A stretch of 64,000 nt of DNA. Origin: Flavobacteriaceae bacterium. GTDB lineage: Bacteria; Bacteroidota; Bacteroidia; Flavobacteriales; Flavobacteriaceae. This document shows, piece after piece, positions 26,163 through 36,070 of the stretch. Position numbers and translations under genes: made by a program. Positions within the stretch are counted from its first letter, which is position 1; each line of letters starts with the position of its first letter. The notes under the pieces were generated by a model. It had not been told where the DNA came from. It searched no databases and saw only the letters and a list, made by a program, of their open reading frames with translations. Location: the NCBI GenBank assembly GCA_947448525.1, contig CANFNV010000006.1, positions 60,155 through 124,154 of the forward strand. Reading direction: 5' to 3'.

Positions 26163-26750
26163 TTAAAATTTAACTTCTACAGGTTTATCTGCTCCAGCAA
26201 CTGCCTGAAAATAGGCTTTTTCTTTGTAGTTTCCTAAAAACCAACTTTGTGGCATTGCTAAAATATATCCATTATAATCTTGAACACTATCGTTAAATCG
26301 AGTTCTAGCAGTTAAAATTTGATTCTCTGTACTTGCCAATTCGTCTTGTAGTTTCAAGAAATTCTTATTTGCTTTTAACTCTGGATATTTCTCCACAGAA
26401 ACTAATAATCTGGACAAAGAACTACTTACGCCACTTTGTGCCGAATTAAATTGCGCTAATTGCGCTGCAGAAACATTAGTTGGGTCAATAGTTATTGCTG
26501 TTGCTTTTGCTCTTGCTGCAATAACTGCAGTTAAAGTACTTTTTTCAAAATCAGCAGCTCCTTTAACAGTATTTACTAAATTACCAATAAGGTCATTTCT
26601 CCTTTGGTAAGAAGTTTGAACATTACCCCATTCTTTTTCGGTGGCTTGACTAAAACGTAAACCATTATTTTTAACACCCATAACCCAAAAAGCAATTACT
26701 AATACTGCTCCAATTCCAATAATCCAAGGTAAAAATTTTTTAAAATCCAT
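26163..26750 (-). CDS. lemA: LemA family protein
   Basis: A 195-residue LemA protein with one N-terminal transmembrane helix (FLPWIIGIGAVLVIAFWVMG) and a long helical domain carrying the typical NVQTSYQRRNDLIGNLVNTVKG, VEKYPELKANKNFLKLQDELASTENQI and RTRFNDSVQDYN motifs. Its role is unclear; it is found in many bacteria next to TPM-domain genes, as here. Confidence 0.95.
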   Translation of the reverse strand: MDFKKFLPWIIGIGAVLVIAFWVMGVKNNGLRFSQATEKEWGNVQTSYQRRNDLIGNLVNTVKGAADFEKSTLTAVIAARAKATAITIDPTNVSAAQLAQFNSAQSGVSSSLSRLLVSVEKYPELKANKNFLKLQDELASTENQILTARTRFNDSVQDYNGYILAMPQSWFLGNYKEKAYFQAVAGADKPVEVKF

Positions 26751-26809
26751 TTTTATTTTATTTAAAGTTATTTATTATTTTTAATATTATTATATAACAA
26801 AAATCATAC

Positions 26810-27142
26810 CTAAAGTTGATTTTTAATATTTGTCAGTTCGGCTTTAATTCCTTCCAATTTTGAAATAATATCAAATTTATCTAAAGTCTTTTTTTGACCT
26901 TCTTTTAAGTGGGTTTTGGCACCTTCCAAAGTAAAGCCGCGTTCTTTTACTAAATGATATATCAATTGTAAATTTTTAATATCTTCTTGAGTAAACATTC
27001 TGTTCCCTTTGGCGTTTTTTTTAGGTTTTAAAATGTCAAATTCTTTATCCCAAAAACGAATAAGAGAAGCATTCACTCCAAAAGCCTCGGCCACTTCGCC
27101 AATACTAAAATACAATTTGTCTTTTGATAATTCTATGTGCAT
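26810..27142 (-). CDS. MerR-family transcriptional regulator
   Basis: A small (110 aa) DNA-binding protein with an N-terminal MerR winged helix: KLYFSIGEVAEAFGVNASLIRFWDKEFDILKP followed by NRMFTQEDIKNLQLIYHLV. The C-terminus is a short coiled-coil with no Cys motifs, so it is not a metal sensor of the MerR or CueR kind. The target is unknown; it lies between the M23 peptidase and lemA genes on the same strand. Confidence 0.9.
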   Translation of the reverse strand: MHIELSKDKLYFSIGEVAEAFGVNASLIRFWDKEFDILKPKKNAKGNRMFTQEDIKNLQLIYHLVKERGFTLEGAKTHLKEGQKKTLDKFDIISKLEGIKAELTNIKNQL

Positions 27143-27220
27143 ATTTTTTAAATTACAAATTAATAAATTCTACATTCCAATCTGATTTTCTTTATAATAT
27201 ACTTCAAAAATCAAAAATCG

Positions 27221-28198
27221 TTAATCTAACGATTGGTTTTCTTGATTCGCTATTTTTGATATGGCAACATATTCTGCTGCCGAAATATTTCCATAATAAA
27301 AATTAATTGGATTCACCACTTTACCGTCTTTATGAACTTCATAATGCAAATGTGGCGCTTCACTTCGGCCTGTACTACCGACATAACCAATAATATCACC
27401 ACGTTTTACACGTTGGCCAGCGTGAACTTTAAATTTACTTAAATGTCCATACAAAGTTAAATAACCATAACCGTGTGTAATCTCAATATGATTTCCAAAA
27501 CCCGAAAGCGAATTGTCTGCATTCTTAACTACCCCATCACCAGAAGCATAAATAGGAGTTCCCGTTTTTGCCGTAAAATCCATTCCTTCATGCATTTTTC
27601 GTGCTTTTGTAAATGGGTCACTTCGATATCCAAATCCAGACGCCATGTGTTTCAAATCTTCATTCTTAACGGGTTGGATTGCCGGAATAGCACTTAATAA
27701 TTTATCTTTTGCCTTTGCCATTTTCAAAATTTCATCTAACGATTTTGATTGAACAGCCAATGCTTTAGAAATACCATCCACTTTCTCTGAAGTTTTTATT
27801 ACTAAATCAGAATTGTCAAATCCTTCTAATTCTTTGTATCGTTTTCTATCAATAATTCCCCTTCTTTTTTCGTTTGAAATAGGAGCGGAGTTGAAATAAA
27901 CGCGGTATAAATTATTATCTCGATCTTCTAAATCGGATGCTACTTGGTCAATATCTTCAATTTTTTTATTTAAAATCGCATAACTCAACTTCATATTCTC
28001 AATTTCTCTCGTCTGAATTTTGTCTTTTGGTGTTTCAAAATAAGGCGTGTTCATCAAAATCACAAAACAAAGAAATCCAAACAATGCTGATGCAGCTATG
28101 AATAACAAGGCATAACCGAATTTTTTTCTTTTTTGCGGACTAATAATTCTATAAGCTAAACTTTCTGTGTCGTAATAATACTTAACTTTCTTCGACAT
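27221..28198 (-). CDS. M23-family murein endopeptidase with coiled coil
   Basis: A 325-residue membrane-anchored protein: cytoplasmic start, a transmembrane helix (FGYALLFIAASALFGFLCFV), a coiled-coil stretch (~50-160) and a C-terminal LytM/M23 domain. The zinc-site motifs HEGMDFTAKTG (HxxxD) and APHLHYEV (HxH) are intact, as are GFGYRSDP and GYGYLTLYGHLSKF. It is likely a peptidoglycan hydrolase or an activator of amidases. Its own promoter core is 56 bases upstream; alaS is divergent. Confidence 0.92.
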   Translation of the reverse strand: MSKKVKYYYDTESLAYRIISPQKRKKFGYALLFIAASALFGFLCFVILMNTPYFETPKDKIQTREIENMKLSYAILNKKIEDIDQVASDLEDRDNNLYRVYFNSAPISNEKRRGIIDRKRYKELEGFDNSDLVIKTSEKVDGISKALAVQSKSLDEILKMAKAKDKLLSAIPAIQPVKNEDLKHMASGFGYRSDPFTKARKMHEGMDFTAKTGTPIYASGDGVVKNADNSLSGFGNHIEITHGYGYLTLYGHLSKFKVHAGQRVKRGDIIGYVGSTGRSEAPHLHYEVHKDGKVVNPINFYYGNISAAEYVAISKIANQENQSLD

Positions 28199-28212
28199 TT
28201 CTTAAATTATAC

Positions 28213-28220
28213 TATTTTTG
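28213..28220 (+). promoter_or_regulatory. Candidate -7 box for alaS
   Basis: TATTTTTG (TAnnTTTG) on the plus strand, 166 bases before alaS. The distance makes it uncertain. Confidence 0.3.
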
Positions 28221-28253
28221 TAATCGTTTTAAGAACAACAATGGTTATACGAA

Positions 28254-28261
28254 CAAATTTA
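28254..28261 (-). promoter_or_regulatory. Promoter -7 box for the M23 peptidase gene
   Basis: CAAATTTA reads TAAATTTG on the minus strand, 56 bases before the M23 gene's ATG, in the divergent gap with alaS. Confidence 0.45.
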
Positions 28262-28386
28262 AGAAATGTTTCATTCTAAATCTATTTTTATTTTAGAAAG
28301 TAGATTCGGATAGTTATCGGTTCGATTATTTTAAATATAATATCTCGTCCAACCTTCTATAACCAAATAACCTAATAAACATATAA

Positions 28387-31023
28387 ATGAAATCACAAGA
28401 CATTCGTAAAGCGTACTTACAATTTTTTGAAAGCAAAGGTCACTTAATCGTTCCGTCTGCACCAATCGTGCTAAAAGATGATCCAACTTTGATGTTCAAC
28501 AATTCAGGGATGGCGCAGTTCAAAGAATATTTTTTGGGGAATGCAACTCCGAAAAGTAAACGAATAGCTGATACCCAAAAATGTCTTCGCGTTTCAGGGA
28601 AACACAACGACTTGGAAGATGTAGGTTTTGATACGTATCACCATACCATGTTTGAAATGTTAGGTAATTGGTCGTTTGGTGATTATTTCAAAGCAGATGC
28701 CTTAGCTTGGGCATGGCAATTTTTGACTGAAGTTTTGAAGTTAGATAAAGAACGTTTGTATGTTTCTGTTTTCGAAGGTAATCAATCAGAAAATGTGCCT
28801 TTTGATCAAGAAGCTTGGGATATTTGGAAACAATTTGTGCCTGAAGATCGAATTATTCTTGGAAATAAAAAAGATAACTTTTGGGAAATGGGCGATCAAG
28901 GGCCTTGTGGTCCCTGTTCTGAAATTCATATTGATTTAAGAACCGATGCTGAAAGAGCTGATGTTTCTGGAAGAAGTTTGGTGAATGCTGATCACCCACA
29001 AGTGGTAGAAATTTGGAACAACGTATTTATGGAATTCAACCGTAAAGCTGATGGTTCTCTAGAAAAATTACCCGCACAACATGTTGATACGGGTATGGGT
29101 TTTGAGCGTTTGTGTATGGCCATGCAAAATGTGACTTCCAATTATGATACCGATGTTTTTACACCTCTAATTGAGAAAATCGAACAAATTACTGGTTTAA
29201 AATATACGTCAAATGAAGTTAAAAACATATCAGAAGAACAAAACAAGACCAACATAGCCATTCGTGTGATTGTAGATCACGTTCGTGCCGTTGCATTTGC
29301 TATAGCAGATGGTCAATTGCCTTCCAACACGGGTGCAGGCTATGTGATAAGAAGAATTTTGCGACGTGCCGTTCGTTATGGATTTACATTTTTAAATACT
29401 AAAGAACCATTCATCAATAAACTAGTTGAAGTTTTAGCCAATCAAATGGGCGATTTTTTTCCAGAAATAAAATCGCAACAACAATTAGTTACTAATGTAA
29501 TTCGTGAAGAAGAAGCTTCTTTTTTGAAGACTTTAGACCAAGGATTACAATTGTTAGATAACGTTATAACACAAACCAGTGGTTCTGAAGTTCCAGGGGC
29601 AAAAGCTTTCGAATTGTATGATACTTATGGCTTTCCAAAAGATTTGACAGCTCTTATTTTAAAAGAAAAAGGCATGTCGTTTAGTGAAGCTGAATTTGAT
29701 GCTTCAATGCAAGAACAAAAATCGCGTTCTCGGGCAGCTTCAGAAGTTTCAACTGAAGATTGGTCGGTTTTTATTCCTGGTAATGTAGAAACTTTTGTGG
29801 GGTATGATCAAACGGAAAACGAAGTAAAAATTACTCGAATTCGTAAAGTTGATAGTAAAAAAGATGGTGTTTTATACCAAATAGTTTTAGATAATACACC
29901 TTTTTATCCTGAAGGTGGAGGACAAGTTGGAGATAAAGGAACATTAGTTTCGGCTAATGAAACGATTGATATCATCGATACCAAGAAAGAAAACAACTTA
30001 ATTCTTCATTTCGCAAAACAATTACCTGAGAGTATTAAAGCTAATTTTGTGGCAAAAGTGAATACCGATTTAAGAACGTCAACTTCCAAAAATCACTCTG
30101 CTACACACTTAATGCATTTGGCATTGAGAACCATTTTAGGAACGCATGTAGAACAAAAAGGATCGTTGGTAAATCCCAATTACTTGCGTTTTGACTTTTC
30201 ACATTTTGCAAAAGTAACAGACGAGGAATTACATAGAGTAGAAGCTCTTGTTAATGCTCAAATTGAAGCGCATTTGCAAATGGTGGAACACCGAAATATC
30301 CCTATTAAAGAAGCATTGGATAAAGGCGCGATGGCGTTGTTTGGAGAAAAATATGGAGATAATGTCCGTATGATTGAGTTTGGTAAAAGTAAAGAATTGT
30401 GTGGTGGAATTCACGTAAAGAATACTGCTGAAATCTGGCATTTCAAAATCATTTCAGAAGGAGCAGTAGCGGCCGGAATTCGTCGTATTGAAGCGATTAC
30501 AGGCGATGCTGTTAAGGACTATTATACTAATCAAGAAGGTACTTTAAATGAAATCAAAGAACTCTTGAAAAATCCGCAAGATGTTTTGAAAGCGGTTCTT
30601 ACTATACAAGATGAAAACATGAAACTCTCAAAGCAAATTGAGGTTTTAATGAAAGATAAAGTTAAAAATTTAAAGACCTCATTGGCTTCAGAAATAAAAA
30701 CAGTAAATGGAGTTCAATTTTTAGCAAAACAAGTAGATTTAGATCCTAATGGAGCTAAAGATTTGGCTTATGAATTAGGTACTTTGGGAACAAATATTTT
30801 TATGGTTTTGGCTACTTCCGAAGAAGGAAAACCGACGATTAGTTGTTATATTTCTAAAGAATTAGTGGCAGAGAAATCCCTTAATGCTGGTAATGTAGTT
30901 AGAGAACTAGGTAAATATATTCATGGTGGTGGAGGAGGCCAACCTTTCTTTGCAACTGCGGGTGGTAAAATTTCTGCAGGAATAGCTGAAGCTCTGGAAA
31001 AAGCAATTGAATTTATAAGATAA
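28387..31023 (+). CDS. alaS: Alanyl-tRNA synthetase
   Basis: Charges tRNA-Ala and edits Ser/Gly errors. It is full length (878 aa): the N-terminal aminoacylation domain ([50 protein letters not shown]), a tRNA-recognition domain with [20 protein letters not shown], the editing domain with [12 protein letters not shown] and the zinc-site [12 protein letters not shown], and a C-Ala domain ending in [14 protein letters not shown]. It is transcribed alone and followed by a strong terminator. Confidence 0.99.
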   Translation: MKSQDIRKAYLQFFESKGHLIVPSAPIVLKDDPTLMFNNSGMAQFKEYFLGNATPKSKRIADTQKCLRVSGKHNDLEDVGFDTYHHTMFEMLGNWSFGDYFKADALAWAWQFLTEVLKLDKERLYVSVFEGNQSENVPFDQEAWDIWKQFVPEDRIILGNKKDNFWEMGDQGPCGPCSEIHIDLRTDAERADVSGRSLVNADHPQVVEIWNNVFMEFNRKADGSLEKLPAQHVDTGMGFERLCMAMQNVTSNYDTDVFTPLIEKIEQITGLKYTSNEVKNISEEQNKTNIAIRVIVDHVRAVAFAIADGQLPSNTGAGYVIRRILRRAVRYGFTFLNTKEPFINKLVEVLANQMGDFFPEIKSQQQLVTNVIREEEASFLKTLDQGLQLLDNVITQTSGSEVPGAKAFELYDTYGFPKDLTALILKEKGMSFSEAEFDASMQEQKSRSRAASEVSTEDWSVFIPGNVETFVGYDQTENEVKITRIRKVDSKKDGVLYQIVLDNTPFYPEGGGQVGDKGTLVSANETIDIIDTKKENNLILHFAKQLPESIKANFVAKVNTDLRTSTSKNHSATHLMHLALRTILGTHVEQKGSLVNPNYLRFDFSHFAKVTDEELHRVEALVNAQIEAHLQMVEHRNIPIKEALDKGAMALFGEKYGDNVRMIEFGKSKELCGGIHVKNTAEIWHFKIISEGAVAAGIRRIEAITGDAVKDYYTNQEGTLNEIKELLKNPQDVLKAVLTIQDENMKLSKQIEVLMKDKVKNLKTSLASEIKTVNGVQFLAKQVDLDPNGAKDLAYELGTLGTNIFMVLATSEEGKPTISCYISKELVAEKSLNAGNVVRELGKYIHGGGGGQPFFATAGGKISAGIAEALEKAIEFIR

Positions 31024-31043
31024 AATGGGTTAGTTATAAACAA

Positions 31044-31071
31044 AAAAAACCTTTCAATTGAAAGGTTTTTT
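31044..31071. terminator. Bidirectional terminator after alaS
   Basis: AAAAAACCTTTC - AATT - GAAAGGTTTTTT, an almost perfect self-complementary hairpin with T-runs on both sides, between alaS and the convergent small secreted-protein gene. Confidence 0.88.
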
Positions 31072-31086
31072 GTTTGTAATTGCTAA

Positions 31087-31485
31087 TTATTTTCCTTCTT
31101 TTGCCGCTTCCTTTTGTGCTTTTTGAACTTCTTTTAAAGCTTTGTATTTTTCAACACCTAATAATTCTTTAATTTTACCTTCTTTAGCTTTACCATATTC
31201 TTTAGATTTTTCAGATTTTTGCTCGTCTGTTAGTGTAGCATCTGCTTTTAATGCTTTTCCTAAAGCAGAACTTTCTTCCATAATCGCTCTGTATTTTTGT
31301 TGTTCATCCTCAGTTAAACCGGCAGTTTTGAATGCCACCATTAAATCAGCTTCTTTTTTCGCTTTAGCTGCAGCTTTGTCTTCTTTAGATAATGTTTTTT
31401 CTTGAGGTGCTTTATTTGCTTCTTGAGCTTGAACTCCTGAGAAAGCAAAACCAATGGTCATAATTGTAGTTAATAAATACTTCAT
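31087..31485 (-). CDS. Small secreted Lys/Ala-rich protein
   Basis: About 133 residues. The signal peptide MKYLLTTIMTIGFAFSGVQA supports the ATG at 31485 rather than the longer open frame from 31635, whose first 50 codons are low-complexity AT-rich sequence. The mature part is highly charged and helical (KEDKAAAKAKKEADL, LTEDEQQKYRAIMEES, LGVEKYKALKEVQKAQKEA). The LTxDEQ pattern and the LLGxEKYKAL segment recall Spy/CpxP-like or DUF4890-type periplasmic helical proteins, but I cannot name the family. A promoter core lies 31 bases upstream. Confidence 0.75.
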   Translation of the reverse strand: MKYLLTTIMTIGFAFSGVQAQEANKAPQEKTLSKEDKAAAKAKKEADLMVAFKTAGLTEDEQQKYRAIMEESSALGKALKADATLTDEQKSEKSKEYGKAKEGKIKELLGVEKYKALKEVQKAQKEAAKEGK

Positions 31486-31515
31486 CTTAATGTTTTTTTT
31501 AATTAAATATTTAGA

Positions 31516-31523
31516 CAAATATA
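31516..31523 (-). promoter_or_regulatory. Promoter -7 box for the small secreted protein
   Basis: CAAATATA reads TATATTTG on the minus strand, 31 bases upstream of ATG 31485. It supports that start over the longer frame, which this box would lie inside. Confidence 0.5.
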
Positions 31524-31713
31524 GATAAAAATAGAAGCGAAATTTATAATTTTTAAAATTTAAGATTAATTTAGTAATTCCCTGATTTATTCTAAAATTT
31601 GATAAAATAAAACTCCAAAAAATGAAATGATGCAATTTTTAATGTCATTTTTTGCACTCTAAGATTTTATTGATTGTTGATTTATGTCGTTACTTCTAAT
31701 TTTATGAATAAAC

Positions 31714-31749
31714 TAAAAAAAATGAGCTCGATTATTTATCGAGCTCATT
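31714..31749 (-). terminator. Terminator after pnp
   Basis: A perfect 12-bp stem (AATGAGCTCGAT / ATCGAGCTCATT) with a 5-base loop, followed on the minus strand by a T-run, 22 bases after the pnp stop. Confidence 0.88.
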
Positions 31750-31771
31750 ATTAATTAATCATTAAATCTTA

Positions 31772-33922
31772 TTATTCCGCTTTAGGAGTAATTTTATTTT
31801 CTTCTCTTGGAGGTCTTGGTAAAAGTGCTTTTCTAGAAACTTTTTCTTTTCTAGTTTTAGGATCCAATCCTAAATATTTCACTTGAAACACATCGCCCAT
31901 ATTCACAACATCAGAAACATTTTCAGTACGTTCCCAAGCCAATTCCGATACATGTAATAAAACCTCATTTCCTGGAGCAGCTGTATATTCTACTACCGCA
32001 CCAAAATCCAACATCTTAATTACTTTCACTTCATAAGCTTCTCCCATGGATGGTTTAAAGATGATAGAATCAATCTTAGCCAATACTGCCGCAATTCCGT
32101 CTGGATCGGTTCCAAGAATTTCAACGACACCTTGCTCGTCTACTTCGTTAATAACGATAGTACAACCAGTAGCTTTTTGTAATTCTTGAATTACTTTTCC
32201 TCCAGGCCCTATTAAGGCACCAATAAAGGCACCAGGAATAGTTCTCATTATAATTTTAGGAGCATGAACTTTAACATCAGCTCTTGGTTGCGCCAAGGTT
32301 TCTGTTAAAATATTTAAAATGTGTAAACGTCCATCACGAGCTTGAGCCAAAGCTTGCTCCATGATTTCATATTTCAATCCGTCAATTTTAATATCCATTT
32401 GACAAGCTGTAATTCCTTCTGAAGTTCCAGTTACCTTGAAATCCATATCTCCTAAATGATCTTCATCACCCAAAATATCCGATAAGACTGCAAAACGTTC
32501 TCCGTCTGTAATCAATCCCATTGCTATCCCAGAAACCGGACGTATCATTTGAATTCCAGCATCCATTAAAGATAATGTTCCTGCACAAACAGTAGCCATA
32601 GAAGACGAACCATTTGATTCTAATACTTCAGAAACCACACGAATCGTATATGGACAATCTGCTGGAATCATGTTTTTCAATGCACGTTGTGCTAAGTTTC
32701 CGTGACCCACTTCTCTTCTTGAAGTTCCTCTTAACGGACGTGCTTCTCCTGTAGAAAATGGGGGAAAATTATAGTGTAAATAGAATTTTTCTTCTCCTTG
32801 TTCACTTGGTGAATCAATTTGGTTAGCTTCTCTAGAAGTTCCTAAAGTAGCTGTTGCCAATGCTTGAGTTTCTCCACGAGTAAATAATGCTGAACCGTGA
32901 ACTGATGGTAAATAATCTACTTCACACCAAATTGGTCTAATTTCTGTAGTTTTTCTTCCATCTAAACGAGTTCCTAAATCTAAAGTTACATTACGAACTG
33001 CTTCTTTATTCGTTTTGTAGAAATATTTAGAGACTAAATCGCCATTTTCTGCCAACTCTTCTTCAGTAAACAATGCTTTTACTTCTTCTTTTACAGCATC
33101 AAATGCAGCCGAACGCTCGTGTTTAGCTGAACCTTTGCTAGCAATTGCATAAATTTTATCATAAGCTGCTGTTTTTACTTTGGCGTAAATAGCATCATCC
33201 GATTTTTCTTGTTCATAACTACGAACTTCTTTTTTACCAAAAGCCGCTTGTAATCTTTCTTGCGCCGCAATTTGATTTTTAATGTGTTCGTGAGCAAATT
33301 TAATGGCTTCTACCATTTCTTTTTCTGAAATTTCTTTCATTTCACCTTCTACCATCGCGATAGAATCCGTTGAAGCTCCAATCATCATGTCAATATCAGA
33401 CAATTCTAATTGAGCGCGTGATGGATTGATAATGAATTTACCATCAATTCTCCCCACTCTTGCTTCAGAAATTAAAGTTTCGAACGGAATGTCAGACAAA
33501 GCCAATGCTGCCGAAGCGGCTAATCCTGCTAATGCATCTGGCATTACCTCTTCATCATGTGACATCAATTGAATCATCACTTGAACTTCTGCATGGTAAT
33601 CTGAAGGGAAAAGTGGACGCAATACTCGGTCAACTAATCTCATGGTTAGCACTTCGCTGTCACTTGGTCGTGCTTCTCTTTTGAAAAAACCACCAGGAAA
33701 ACGACCTGCTGCAGCAAATTTTTCACGATAATCTACCGTTAAAGGCAAAAAATCAATACCTGGACTTGCTTTTCTTGATGATACAACTGTCCCTAAGATT
33801 ACAGTGTTACCAATTCTAACTACTACAGATCCATCAGCTTGTTTAGCCAATCGACCTGTCTCGATTGTGATGTTTCTGCCATCACCTAAATCGATACTTT
33901 CTACAAATAATTGTGGAATCAT
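31772..33922 (-). CDS. pnp: Polyribonucleotide nucleotidyltransferase (PNPase)
   Basis: 3'-5' phosphorolytic exonuclease of the RNA degradation machinery. The 716 residues hold two RNase PH-like domains ([23 protein letters not shown] and [14 protein letters not shown] ... [17 protein letters not shown]), the [15 protein letters not shown] catalytic loop, then KH ([17 protein letters not shown]) and S1 ([20 protein letters not shown]) domains. It lies downstream of rpsO, as in many bacteria, and is separated from it by a terminator hairpin and a ~170-base leader. Confidence 0.99.
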   Translation of the reverse strand: MIPQLFVESIDLGDGRNITIETGRLAKQADGSVVVRIGNTVILGTVVSSRKASPGIDFLPLTVDYREKFAAAGRFPGGFFKREARPSDSEVLTMRLVDRVLRPLFPSDYHAEVQVMIQLMSHDEEVMPDALAGLAASAALALSDIPFETLISEARVGRIDGKFIINPSRAQLELSDIDMMIGASTDSIAMVEGEMKEISEKEMVEAIKFAHEHIKNQIAAQERLQAAFGKKEVRSYEQEKSDDAIYAKVKTAAYDKIYAIASKGSAKHERSAAFDAVKEEVKALFTEEELAENGDLVSKYFYKTNKEAVRNVTLDLGTRLDGRKTTEIRPIWCEVDYLPSVHGSALFTRGETQALATATLGTSREANQIDSPSEQGEEKFYLHYNFPPFSTGEARPLRGTSRREVGHGNLAQRALKNMIPADCPYTIRVVSEVLESNGSSSMATVCAGTLSLMDAGIQMIRPVSGIAMGLITDGERFAVLSDILGDEDHLGDMDFKVTGTSEGITACQMDIKIDGLKYEIMEQALAQARDGRLHILNILTETLAQPRADVKVHAPKIIMRTIPGAFIGALIGPGGKVIQELQKATGCTIVINEVDEQGVVEILGTDPDGIAAVLAKIDSIIFKPSMGEAYEVKVIKMLDFGAVVEYTAAPGNEVLLHVSELAWERTENVSDVVNMGDVFQVKYLGLDPKTRKEKVSRKALLPRPPREENKITPKAE

Positions 33923-33984
33923 AAATTTTCCTTTTTAATTTTACATTGGTTTTCTGCCTGTCAGCAGAGTTGTTGTGTTGTTTT

Positions 33985-34001
33985 TCCGATAGTAAGTCGG
34001 A
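33985..34001 (-). ncRNA. Possible leader hairpin of pnp
   Basis: TCCGA ... TCGGA with a 7-base loop lies 62 bases ahead of the pnp start, in the spacer after the rpsO terminator. In E. coli PNPase controls its own leader hairpin; similar control here is only a guess. Confidence 0.3.
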
Positions 34002-34052
34002 TTGTAGCTGTTGTATTCCAATGAAAAACCAAACTTTTTTTAATATAAAAAA

Positions 34053-34082
34053 CAAAAAAAAAGAGGCGCAAAAGCACCTCTT
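34053..34082 (-). terminator. Terminator after rpsO
   Basis: On the minus strand AAGAGGTGC - TTTT - GCGCCTCTT (one wobble pair) followed by eight or more T's, 10 bases after the rpsO stop. It may only partly block read-through into pnp. Confidence 0.85.
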
Positions 34083-34092
34083 AAAATTTGTA

Positions 34093-34362
34093 TTATTTTC
34101 TAATACCTAATTCTTTAATTAATTCACGATATTTTACAACATCTTTCTTTTTCAAGTAGTCCAAAAGACTTCTTCTTTTACCTACCAAAAGAACTAATGA
34201 ACGCTCAGTGTTATAATCATGACGATTTTTTTTCAAGTGCTCAGTTAAATGAGTGATTCTAAATGTGAAAAGGGCTACTTGACCTTCTGTAGAACCTGTG
34301 TTTTCTGATTTACCTCCGTGTTTAGCGAAGATTTCAGCTTTTGTTTCTTTAGTTAAATACAT
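34093..34362 (-). CDS. rpsO: Ribosomal protein S15 (uS15)
   Basis: Binds 16S rRNA early in 30S assembly. 89 residues, the standard length, with FAKHGGKSENTGSTEGQVALFT, HLKKNRHDYNTERSLVLLVGKRRSLLDYLKKKD and a typical C-terminus (YRELIKELGIRK). It lies before pnp in the common rpsO-pnp order. Confidence 0.98.
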   Translation of the reverse strand: MYLTKETKAEIFAKHGGKSENTGSTEGQVALFTFRITHLTEHLKKNRHDYNTERSLVLLVGKRRSLLDYLKKKDVVKYRELIKELGIRK

Positions 34363-34418
34363 TCCAATATTATTTAAATGATTATTATGTATGAATAAAG
34401 GTTTTCCCTATTCGGGTG

Positions 34419-34426
34419 CAAAATTA
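34419..34426 (-). promoter_or_regulatory. Promoter -7 box for rpsO
   Basis: CAAAATTA reads TAATTTTG on the minus strand, 57 bases before the rpsO ATG. Confidence 0.45.
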
Positions 34427-34478
34427 CACTTTATTTTTAAATTTACAAGTAAAGCGATTAGTTTATTACATATTTTTA

Positions 34479-34520
34479 TTCCAACTTCCTTCTTCCATCT
34501 ACTAACTTCTGGCTTTCAAC
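34479..34520. repeat. Heptad repeat at the 3' end of the GAF gene
   Basis: Six 7-mers (TTCCAAC, TTCCTTC, TTCCATC, TACTAAC, TTCTGGC, TTTCAAC) end exactly at the stop codon of the GAF gene. Confidence 0.65.
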
Positions 34521-34975
34521 TAAAACAATTTTGCAACTTCTTCATTTACAAATTCTAAAAAACGTTCGTCTTTTTCTGTAAATGGGTCAATTACATGACT
34601 ATCAATATCAATTTGCCCAATATTGGTTCCATTTACGAATAAAGGCACAACAATTTCCGACTTAACTGTAAAACTACAGGCAATATAATTGTCTTGTGCC
34701 GATACATCTGGAACTACAAAATTAGCATTTGATTCGGCTACTTGTCCGCAAATTCCTTTTCCGAAGGGAATTACTTTATGATCTGTCTCCGCTCCAACAT
34801 GAGAACCAAGATGCAAGGTTTTGGTTTCTTGATTGGCAAAATAAAAGCCAACCCAATTGTAATAACTCACATTGTCAGATAAGAATTGACAAAGTGTTTT
34901 TAGTTTTTCTTCCCGACTTTGACTTTCGTTTGAAAGTAGATGTATTACTTCAGGTTTTAAAATGTCAAAATTCAT
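34520..34975 (-). CDS. GAF-domain free methionine-R-sulfoxide reductase
   Basis: A 151-residue single GAF domain like fRMsr (YebR/MsrC), which reduces free methionine-(R)-sulfoxide. Catalytic Cys positions are visible in GKGICGQVAESN and DNYIACSFTVKSEIVVPLF, and the NWVGFYFAN opening and QIDIDSH motif are typical. It stands alone and divergent from the exosortase gene. A promoter core lies 16 bases upstream. Confidence 0.9.
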   Translation of the reverse strand: MNFDILKPEVIHLLSNESQSREEKLKTLCQFLSDNVSYYNWVGFYFANQETKTLHLGSHVGAETDHKVIPFGKGICGQVAESNANFVVPDVSAQDNYIACSFTVKSEIVVPLFVNGTNIGQIDIDSHVIDPFTEKDERFLEFVNEEVAKLF

Positions 34976-34990
34976 TATCTATTTTTTTTA

Positions 34991-34998
34991 CAAAAGTA
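34991..34998 (-). promoter_or_regulatory. Promoter -7 box for the GAF reductase gene
   Basis: CAAAAGTA reads TACTTTTG on the minus strand, 16 bases before the ATG. Confidence 0.55.
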
Positions 34999-35047
34999 AC
35001 CATTGCAATTTCTTACTTTTACCTAAAATTTGTTAAAAATTTACATT

Positions 35048-35602
35048 TTGAAAGATTATTTTATTCAATTCAAACCCTTTTTGATTTTTCTAGCCAAGTT
35101 TGCTTTGACTTATTTGGCGTTAACATTTATTTATGGAAACTATTTGAGTCAATTTAACGAAAAAAAATTTGAAGTTGATGGTTTTACACAATTAGTCGCC
35201 AATCAATCTCAAAAAGTACTTTCTGTTTTTGATTCGAATTCGTATACATTACCCAATTTAGAAGAGGCAAGTGTTAAATTGTATTATCACAATAAATGGG
35301 TTTCTAGAATTATTGAAGGGTGTAATGCATTAAGTATTATTATTTTATTTGTAAGTTTTGTAATGGCATTTTCAGGAAAATTCAAGCAAACTATCTTTTT
35401 TATTTTGGCGGGAATCTTGTTAATTCACATTTTCAATGTAGTTCGAATTGCATTACTTTGTATGGCAGTATTTCATTTTCCGCAGTATGCACATTTTTTG
35501 CATGGAGTTATTTTTCCTTTATTTATATATGGATTTGTTTTTTTGTTATGGATTATCTGGGTTAATAATTATTCGTTTTATGCTAAAAAATCTATTAAAT
35601 AA
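35048..35602 (+). CDS. xrtF: Exosortase, flavobacterial XrtF type
   Basis: A polytopic membrane cysteine protease that processes sorting tails on exported proteins. The exosortase triad is visible: Cys in EGCNALSIIILF, Arg in IFNVVRIALL and His in YAHFLHGVIFPLFIYGF, each within or next to predicted helices. About 185 aa, the short XrtF length. I take TTG 35048 (KDYFIQFKPF...) as start; another TTG at 35030 is possible, and there is no ATG. It overlaps its partner gene by 23 bases. No protein with a matching exosortase tail was recognised in this window. Confidence 0.85.
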   Translation: MKDYFIQFKPFLIFLAKFALTYLALTFIYGNYLSQFNEKKFEVDGFTQLVANQSQKVLSVFDSNSYTLPNLEEASVKLYYHNKWVSRIIEGCNALSIIILFVSFVMAFSGKFKQTIFFILAGILLIHIFNVVRIALLCMAVFHFPQYAHFLHGVIFPLFIYGFVFLLWIIWVNNYSFYAKKSIK

Positions 35603-36023
35603 TAAGCTAAAAGTTGCTGTCGGATTCTTTTTAATTATGTTTCTTTTGTTTCTAAGAACATTTGAAGATACCATTTTTTATGATCCATTTCTTAATTATT
35701 TTAAATCTAATTATCAAAATTCGCCATTGCCCAAACTAAATATCATTAAGCTGTTTTTTTGTTTGGGATTTCGATATTATCTTACTTCTATCATTTCTTT
35801 AGGGTTACTTTATTTGTTATTTAAAGACTCGAAGGTTATTAAATTTTCAATTTTTTTGTATTCTGTTTTAGGAATAATATTGATGGTGATTTTCTTTTTT
35901 GTATTAATTAAATTTGGAGAAACCAATAAAATGAATTTGTTTTACATTAGAAGATTTATTATACAACCAATATTTTTAATTCTTTTTATTCCAGCGTTTT
36001 ATTATCAGAAAAAGATAAAATAA
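35580..36023 (+). CDS. Exosortase F system-associated membrane protein
   Basis: About 147 residues, beginning at ATG 35580 inside the end of xrtF, with four hydrophobic helices (VAVGFFLIMFLLFLR, YYLTSIISLGLLYLLF, FSIFLYSVLGIILMVIFFFVLI, FIIQPIFLILFIPAF). The segment RTFEDTIFYDPFLNYFK is the family-like extracytoplasmic loop. Flavobacterial XrtF genes are usually followed by such a partner; the assignment rests on position, size and topology. The longer frame from 35448 reads through xrtF and is not used. Confidence 0.8.
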   Translation: MLKNLLNNKLKVAVGFFLIMFLLFLRTFEDTIFYDPFLNYFKSNYQNSPLPKLNIIKLFFCLGFRYYLTSIISLGLLYLLFKDSKVIKFSIFLYSVLGIILMVIFFFVLIKFGETNKMNLFYIRRFIIQPIFLILFIPAFYYQKKIK

Positions 36024-36038
36024 AATATATCTCATGAA

Positions 36039-36066
36039 TTGTTAAAGATTAATTATCTTATCTTTG
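36039..36066 (+). promoter_or_regulatory. Promoter of the HYC_CC_PP gene
   Basis: TTG (36039-36041), a 17-base spacer, then TATCTTTG (36059-36066): both consensus parts are exact. The ATG at 36071 is only four bases downstream, where the first transcribed base is expected. Confidence 0.65.
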
Positions 36067-36070
36067 TATC

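Noticed and set aside
31486..31635. N-terminal extension of the small secreted protein
   Set aside because: Low-complexity sequence, no signal peptide before residue 51, and a promoter core lies inside it.
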